NCBI GenBank assembly: GCA_021778575.1
Contig: JAJYCH010000140.1
Span: 1 to 8,777, forward strand
Length of the DNA: 8,777 bases
Source of the DNA: Planctomycetota bacterium
GTDB taxonomy: Bacteria > Planctomycetota > Planctomycetia > Isosphaerales > Isosphaeraceae
Direction: 5' to 3'
Part shown: positions 6,290 to 8,777 of the stretch, in pieces
Numbering within the stretch: the stretch's first letter is position 1
How the letters are laid out: each line of letters opens with the position of its first letter
Notes under the pieces: generated by a model
Database searches by the model: none
Seen by the model: the letters and a program-made list of their open reading frames with translations, nothing else
Told to the model about the DNA's origin: nothing
Made by a program: the position numbers and the translations under genes

Positions 6290-7603
6290 ATGAATCTGTT
6301 TCAGACCTGCGCCGGAGACCTGGCCGAGGTTCTGGTCGAAGGGCACTGGCGGCTCGACGACCTGGTCAGCCGTGGCGGCTTGCGACTCGGGCGTCGGCCT
6401 CGCTGGCTCCGACCGCTGGCCCGTCGCCTGCTCGAAGCGTTTCCCGACGGCAGGCCGACGAGCGACCGGGTCTCGGCGTTCCTCAAGAGCGACGCGAAAT
6501 TTCGCAAACAGTGGCCCTTCGCGCTGGTCGTCCAGAATCGCCCGTTGCCGGTGATGGCCCCCAGGCCCGGACCGCCCGAGAAGTGGCCCGTCCCGGCGAT
6601 CGTGACCCCCAGCCGGCTTGCCGATCGGCTCGGTCTTTCGCTCGACGAACTCGACTGGTTCGCCGACCGCCGAGGGCTCGAACGGTTGACTATCGAGGGG
6701 CCGCTCCGTCATTACTCCTATCGCTGGAAGCCGAAACGGAACGGCTCGCTCCGGTTGATCGAGGCGCCGAAGGATCGGCTCAAGGCGATCCAGCGGCGGA
6801 TTCTCGACGAGGTTCTCGCGCCCATTCCTCCGCACGACGCCGCTCACGGATTCTGCCCGGGCCGATCGGTCGGGTCGTTCGTCGAGCCTCATGCCGGCCG
6901 GTCGGTCGTGCTCAAGCTCGACCTGGACAACTTCTTTCCGACGATCAGCCTGGCTCGCGTGATCGCCGTCTTTCTGACGGCCGGTTATCCCGAGGTCGTG
7001 GCCCGGATTCTGGCCGGTCTCTGCACCAATCGGGTTCCGTCAAGTCTCTGGAAGCGCCCCGACGCGCCGTCGGGAGGCCCCGAAGACTGGCGGACCCGCC
7101 ATCTTTACCGCGAGGCTCATCTCCCGCAAGGTTCGCCGACTTCGCCAAATCTCGCCAATCTGGTCGCTTTCCGGCTCGATGCTCGCTTGAGCGCACTGGC
7201 CAGCTCATCGGGAGCCACCTACACTCGTTACGCCGACGACCTGGCTTTTTCGGGCGACGACCGATTCGCCCGGTCGATCGCGCGGTTCCCGGTTCACGCC
7301 TCGGCAATCGTCCTTGAGGAAGGCTTCGCGGTGAATCCTCGGAAGACCCGCGTGATGCGTCAGGGCGTTCGCCAGCAACTCGCCGGAGCGGTGCTCAACG
7401 TTCGACCGAACATCGCCCGGGACGAATTCGACGCCTTGAAAGCCACGCTTTACAACTGTCTCCAGCACGGACCGACGGCGCAGAACCGCGCCGGACATGA
7501 CGACTTCCGCGCCCATCTGCTCGGCCGGATCGCCCACGTCGCGACACTCAACCCCGACCGTGCGCAAAAGCTCCAACAGATGTTCGATCGGATCGAATGG
7601 TGA
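6290..7603 (+). CDS. ret: Retron reverse transcriptase
   Basis: This 437-residue RNA-directed DNA polymerase synthesises msDNA from the upstream RNA. Motifs in order: LIEAPKDRLKAIQRRIL (157-173), AAHGFCPGRS (184-193), catalytic LKLDLDNFFPTI with D211 and D213 (208-219), HLPQGSPTSPNLANL (277-291), YTRYADDLAFSG with D316 and D317 (311-322), EGFAVNPRKTRVM (344-356) and QQLAGAVLNVRPNI (362-375). About 105 N-terminal residues precede the RT domain (EGHW and RPRWLRPLARR are visible), a feature I recall from the longer RTs of myxobacterial retrons; the core LRHYSYRWKPKRNGSLRLIE also resembles those. The retron signatures are altered: the NAxxH position reads FVEPH (198-201 region, His kept) and VTG reads LAG (364-366). 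The ATG at 6290 is the first in-frame start after a2, but it has no clear Shine-Dalgarno. No maturase or endonuclease domain follows, which argues against a group II intron. Confidence 0.95.
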   Translation: MNLFQTCAGDLAEVLVEGHWRLDDLVSRGGLRLGRRPRWLRPLARRLLEAFPDGRPTSDRVSAFLKSDAKFRKQWPFALVVQNRPLPVMAPRPGPPEKWPVPAIVTPSRLADRLGLSLDELDWFADRRGLERLTIEGPLRHYSYRWKPKRNGSLRLIEAPKDRLKAIQRRILDEVLAPIPPHDAAHGFCPGRSVGSFVEPHAGRSVVLKLDLDNFFPTISLARVIAVFLTAGYPEVVARILAGLCTNRVPSSLWKRPDAPSGGPEDWRTRHLYREAHLPQGSPTSPNLANLVAFRLDARLSALASSSGATYTRYADDLAFSGDDRFARSIARFPVHASAIVLEEGFAVNPRKTRVMRQGVRQQLAGAVLNVRPNIARDEFDALKATLYNCLQHGPTAQNRAGHDDFRAHLLGRIAHVATLNPDRAQKLQQMFDRIEW

Positions 7604-7683
7604 TGGCAACGCCCCTGGCAACCTGGTAAGAACAAGGTCCATTCGGCGACGATCCCGGTCAGGTCCTTCGGAGCGAGATCACC

Positions 7684-8109
7684 ATGTCCAGCGGCGAGAG
7701 CGGCGGCAGCGACTGGAGCGGTGATGATAGCGGCGGGACGTCGTGGGGCGATGGTGGAGGTGGCGATCGTTACACCGAGAGTTCGGCCGAGAACACCGCC
7801 TTGACCTGGATCTTGCGGCTGGTTGGGTTCGTTTTGATGGCGGTCGGAATCGCCATGGTTCTGGCGCCCCTGTCGGTCCTGGCCGACGTCGTGCCGTTCA
7901 TCGGTAATATCGTCGGCTACGGCACCGGTTTCCTCGCCATCGGCACGGCGTCGGTGCTCTCGCTGGTGACGATCGCCCTTGGTTGGATCGTTTACCGGCC
8001 ACTCATCGGCATCGCGATCCTGGCGGGGGCTGGGGGCTTATTTTTCCTCTTTCTCAAGCTGGCCCGGGACCGCCGGAAGGGTCTGCCTCCCCGGCCGGTT
8101 CGGGTCTGA
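7684..8109 (+). CDS. TMEM43/LUMA-like small membrane protein; candidate retron partner
   Basis: This 141-residue protein has two parts. Residues 1-37 are a Gly/Ser/Asp-rich, Trp-containing segment, probably disordered. Residues 41-124 hold about three membrane helices (roughly 41-62, 76-101, 106-124), followed by a basic tail. The membrane part carries the pattern of the C-terminal domain of TMEM43 proteins: RLVGFVLMAVGIAMVLAPLS, then ADVVPFIGNIVG, then ALGWIVYRPLIGIAIL. The large extra-membrane domain and first helix of full-length TMEM43 are absent, so it is a minimal version or a reduced relative. GGAG (7670-7673) lies 10 bases before the ATG. It begins 80 bases after the reverse transcriptase stop with no terminator or promoter that I can see between, so co-transcription with the retron is plausible. 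Small membrane proteins serve as effectors in some retrons; a role here is an inference from position only. Confidence 0.82.
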   Translation: MSSGESGGSDWSGDDSGGTSWGDGGGGDRYTESSAENTALTWILRLVGFVLMAVGIAMVLAPLSVLADVVPFIGNIVGYGTGFLAIGTASVLSLVTIALGWIVYRPLIGIAILAGAGGLFFLFLKLARDRRKGLPPRPVRV

Positions 8110-8173
8110 ATTTGGCGGAATTTGCGTTTTCGAGGGAAAAATCGGGATTGGTCGAGCCCCGTTCGCGCATGAT

Positions 8174-8199
8174 CTCCGGAGGTCGTTGACGATCCGGAG
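8174..8199 (+). promoter_or_regulatory. Inverted repeat covering the ECF sigma factor ribosome site
   Basis: CTCCGGA (8174-8180) is perfectly complementary to TCCGGAG (8193-8199) across a 12-base loop. The right arm contains the first part of the GGAGGGAG Shine-Dalgarno (8196-8203) of the next gene, and the left arm overlaps a second GGAGG (8178-8182). In mRNA the hairpin would mask the ribosome site. The stem is short, so regulation is only possible, not shown. Confidence 0.4.
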
Positions 8200-8210
8200 G
8201 GAGACGAGCG

Positions 8211-8777
8211 ATGACGAGCGAATGGGCGGGAGAGGCGGTTCGAGGGGTCCGGACCCTGTTTCAAGGGGTGAATGCGGGGCTCTCCGACTCGGAGTTGCTC
8301 CGGCGGTTCACGACCCGCGACGAGGCTTCGGCCTCGGCGTTCGAGCTTCTGGTCGCTCGCCACGGCCCGGCGGTCTGGGGGGTCTGTCGGCGAACGCTGG
8401 CTGATCCTGCCGATGCTCTCGACGCCTTTCAGGCCATCTTCCTCATCCTGGTCCAGAAGGCTCCGACCGTCCGGGTTGATGTCTCGCTCGGCCCCTGGCT
8501 TCACGGGGTCAGCATCCGGGTTGCCCGACGAGCCCGGGCCAACGTCGCCCGCCGCCGGGCTCGCGAGCAGACCAACGCCGAAAGTCTCGACAGGGTAGCG
8601 ACCTCCGCCGACCCCATCGACGACCTCCGGGCCGTCCTCGACCACGAACTCGCCCGACTCCCCACTCGCTATCGATTACCGCTGATTCTCTGCTATCTCG
8701 AAGGCTTGACCCATGAAGAAGCCTCGACTCGCCTGGCCTGTCCGCGGGGAACGGTTCGGAGTCGCCTGGCCCGGGGC
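8211..8777 (+). CDS. ECF-type sigma-70 family RNA polymerase sigma factor (3'-truncated by window edge)
   Basis: The visible 189 residues contain the two ECF sigma domains. Region 2 runs from about 44 to 110 (AFELLVARHGPAVWGVCRRT, then DALDAFQAIFLILVQKA, the helix that contacts core polymerase and the -10 element). Region 4 starts near 145 (LPTRYRLPLILCYLEGLTHE, then EASTRLACPRGTVRSRLARG, the helix-turn-helix reading the -35 element). The DAFQ-IFL-L-KA wording is typical of the large planctomycete ECF groups, many of which carry long C-terminal extensions with membrane or WD40/TPR-like parts; the extension, if any, is outside the window. The start at 8211 has a strong GGAGGGAG (8196-8203) at 7-base spacing. 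The gap of 101 bases after the membrane protein gene makes a separate transcription unit likely. Its regulator is not visible here. Confidence 0.93.
   Translation, partial: MTSEWAGEAVRGVRTLFQGVNAGLSDSELLRRFTTRDEASASAFELLVARHGPAVWGVCRRTLADPADALDAFQAIFLILVQKAPTVRVDVSLGPWLHGVSIRVARRARANVARRRAREQTNAESLDRVATSADPIDDLRAVLDHELARLPTRYRLPLILCYLEGLTHEEASTRLACPRGTVRSRLARG

Noticed and set aside
6187..7317. Long plus-strand open frame overlapping the retron RNA and most of the RT gene
   Set aside because: It is in another frame of the RT gene. Its translation is Arg/Pro/Ser-rich without motifs, and the RT frame carries all catalytic residues.
6290..7603. Group II intron or diversity-generating retroelement as the source of the RT
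   Set aside because: There is no maturase or endonuclease domain and no intron domain V-like structure that I can see downstream. I also see no template/variable repeat pair. The upstream a1/a2 and msd structures fit a retron.
1..8777. CRISPR arrays, tRNA or rRNA genes, insertion sequences
   Set aside because: No regularly spaced direct repeats, no tRNA-like cloverleaf or T-loop in a non-coding stretch, and no transposase or terminal inverted repeats were found on reading both strands.

Overview
The window looks like a chromosomal segment of a planctomycete, most likely from the Isosphaeraceae/Gemmataceae side of the phylum. The evidence is the high GC content, a DUF1559 pseudopilin-like protein with a prepilin N-terminus and a C-terminal H-X9-DG motif, a planctomycete-style ECF sigma factor, and mostly single-gene transcription units with long leaders. 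The phylum call is an inference from gene families; no marker gene such as rRNA is present.

Layout. The left edge cuts into a metallo-beta-lactamase-fold hydrolase (1-755, +). It converges on a short TPR protein (820-1392, -). Next is a DUF1559 protein (1664-2746, -) with a strong terminator at 1572-1622 and a structured leader. A gap of about 950 bases (2747-3692) holds no convincing protein gene, only a possible 28-codon ORF and several stem-loops. After it come an ADP-ribosylglycohydrolase-family protein (3693-4889, +) with a clear terminator, a DUF2617-family protein (4985-5554, -) behind a near-consensus promoter, and a 103-residue protein of unknown family (5735-6046, +).

The main item lies at about 6063-7603: a complete retron that can be read directly from the sequence. 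A promoter (TTGACA-N17-TAACTT) is followed by a non-coding RNA whose ends, 6101-6118 and 6258-6275, form an 18-bp a1/a2 duplex. An AGC follows a1 and supplies the candidate branching guanosine at G6119. Two msr-type stem-loops and a long two-tier msd hairpin (6203-6245) come next, then the reverse transcriptase start codon 14 nt after a2. The 437-aa reverse transcriptase has all catalytic motifs (LDLDNFF, YADD), a roughly 105-residue N-terminal extension, and resembles the myxobacterial type of retron RT as I recall it. Its two retron signature motifs are divergent.

Eighty bases downstream, on the same strand and with no visible terminator between, is a 141-aa membrane protein resembling the C-terminal membrane domain of TMEM43/LUMA (7684-8109). 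It is the best local candidate for a retron accessory or effector protein, but this rests on position only. The window ends inside an ECF sigma factor gene (8211 to the edge) whose Shine-Dalgarno sequence lies in one arm of an inverted repeat.

Functionally, the retron plus the membrane protein form a plausible defence or abortive-infection type module. The other genes look like ordinary, individually transcribed chromosomal genes.
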